From Galeruca laticollis (lineage: Eukaryota > Arthropoda > Insecta > Coleoptera > Chrysomelidae): DNA of 64,000 nucleotides. Location: the NCBI GenBank assembly GCA_963921935.1, contig OY998177.1, forward strand, positions 109,546,067-109,610,066. Reading direction: 5' to 3'. Position 1 is the first letter of the stretch. The number at the start of each line of letters is the position of its first letter. The position numbers and the translations under genes were made by a program. This document shows, piece by piece, positions 62,606 through 64,000 of this stretch. A model generated the notes under the pieces. The model had not been told where the DNA came from. It was given only the letters and a program-made list of their open reading frames with translations, and made no database searches.

Positions 62606-64000
62606 ATCTGAACTACAGACTGTTTTGGGAATATTGAACTATTACCGGTAAAATTTGAAGTCTACAATAATTAAACAAGATCTTGTTGTATGATCAACTT
62701 GGCATGGATTCACTTCTTACTCACTGATATTTTTTAATTACAGCTGTTATGGAATATTAAATTGTTCTGGTCATAATTCAATATACAAAAAGTTGTTATG
62801 GCAAAGTTTTGGAAAATCCTCGCAAAATAAAAAAATTTAGGCAAAAGAAGAATTTCAAAATTTTCAATTTTTCCGGTATAACTCCAGAACTAAAGAAGCT
62901 AGATTGTCTTGAATCATTTAAATGGCCTCTGAAATACACAACTTTGCCCCCATCTAACTATCCCTATATCTCTTACCGTTACCATGATCCCAATGCATAG
63001 ACTCGAATTTGAATAGCATTGTATAAGAAGTGTGGGAAGTCACATATTCCGGACGAGTGCAGGAAACACAATTACTAACGAGTTATGCACACTATTTTTC
63101 CTACAACCATGAATATACAAATGGTGTGATTTATGAGTATTAAAATATGGATTTTGATTATATAATTACTATCATTTGGAGTAACAGAACGCAAAAGTTG
63201 TTTTTCGTTAGTCCGCATTTGGTCCTCCCTATTGTACATTTTCCTAATACGACTATTCAATTACTGGACTTCTTGATTCAGACGGTTTCTGCCGTAGGAC
63301 GAAGTCCATATTTTCCTTCTTTTTCTTTTATTTATACATTAATTTAATTTTAATTGCTTCTCTTAACGTTACCTAATTTTAATTTTGTTTGACATTTGCA
63401 TAATTATGTGAATTTTCTGATTTTAATAAAATTTTCCTACAATATATTTTGACTGACTGACTGACACATCTTGGATTCTGCTGGATGCCACGGGCATGTG
63501 ACAACTTTCCTTTTATAATACTTTTCATGTGAATGATATATACATTTTAGCCCTGATGATAGCTCAGTGTGCCGAAGCTAGTTGCCCCTGTAACTCCTAA
63601 TAATATATGGTGTAGTACGTATTTTGCTTTTTATATACTGCTATTTGCCTACATAATACATTTGAGATGGATAGTCTTTAATGTAAGTTATAATCTCTGA
63701 TAAACTACAAATATAAATTGAAAATCGTTTTAGATATTATTGGGTATAGTAAAAATGAAAAGTCAATTATTCATTAATAGTTTGTGTAAGGAGCTGATTT
63801 CAAGTTTTATTTTGTTGATATAGATGTTAAGTAGCTCTAAATATGATAAAAGAATATATAAAATGAGTAATGTGTCTCTCTCATTTGTAATAAAGTATGT
63901 CAATGTACGCACCATTATAGAATCAATCTTCGGTAAGTTACAGCTATATCTTTTGACGGATCCAGTCTCCATTGTGATAAAAATCGTAAAATATTATCGT
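62606..64000. other. AT-rich stretch, nothing firm
   Basis: The open frame 62809-63000 (plus) and others have no family features. At 63551-63592 CCTGATGATAGCTCAG followed by GTGTGCCGAAGC loosely resembles a hammerhead core, but GAAG replaces GAAA. GACTGACTGACTGACA lies at 63449-63464. Confidence 0.5.

Noticed and set aside
63551..63592. CCTGATGATAGCTCAG ... GCCGAAGC as a hammerhead
   Set aside because: GAAG instead of GAAA, no matching stems found, and no associated Penelope sequence.
1..64000. CRISPR arrays, bacterial operons, ribosome binding sites, rRNA or tRNA genes
   Set aside because: None seen; introns, transposon types and composition are those of an animal nuclear genome.

Overview
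This window looks like a repeat-rich stretch of an insect chromosome, and a beetle-type genome would fit. That call rests on very high A+T, spliceosomal-type introns inside transposase remnants, and the mix of mobile elements: piggyBac, Tc1/mariner, hAT, PIF/Harbinger, Penelope-like, non-LTR and Ty3/Gypsy. I found no gene that looks like an ordinary host gene. Nearly everything recognisable is a transposable element or its decayed remnant, and much of it is nested.

Layout. 0-1 kb: two exons of a decayed transposase. 1.8-2.9 kb: non-LTR reverse transcriptase remnant. 3.26-7.03 kb: piggyBac-like element I, split by a Penelope-like copy (PLE-A). 7.1 kb: tyrosine-recombinase (Crypton-like) exon. 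8.7-10 kb: piggyBac II. 10.3-11.5 kb: a second Penelope family and a non-LTR scrap. 12.2-15.4 kb: mariner scraps and PLE-A copies. 16-18 kb: GC-rich non-LTR element. 18.77-24.08 kb: piggyBac III with terminal repeats and TTAA sites, split by about 3 kb. 26.8-27.4 kb: pogo/DDE_1-like tail. 29.2-37.2 kb: one hAT gene split by a mariner-like element with very long inverted repeats and by a palindromic PLE-A. 38.5-39.8 kb: non-LTR remnant. 40.8 kb: MITE related to the ends of that mariner-like element. 41.85-48.19 kb: complete Ty3/Gypsy LTR retrotransposon, minus strand. 49.8-50.9 kb: foldback repeat. 51.9-57.35 kb: a transposon family with TGTGCTGTCYGGG ends, carrying a transposase tail and DUF4806-type exons. 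57.35-58.15 kb: Tc1. 58.4-59.2 kb: Harbinger. 60.8-62.2 kb: piggyBac IV.

The most interesting object is the Gypsy element. Beyond its integrase, where an env gene might sit, it encodes a macrodomain resembling the TARG1/OARD1 ADP-ribose family, followed by a CCCH zinc finger. The region looks like a C-terminal extension of Pol now separated by a frameshift, and its stop codon lies inside the 3' LTR. Its Gag starts with a SAP-like DNA-binding motif. Second is the 51.9-57.35 kb complex, where a DUF4806-type accessory gene and a transposase tail share one family of transposon ends. Third are the PLE-A copies, each built as an inverted pair with hammerhead-like cores in the arms.

All family calls come from motif recognition by eye. 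No database search or alignment was run.
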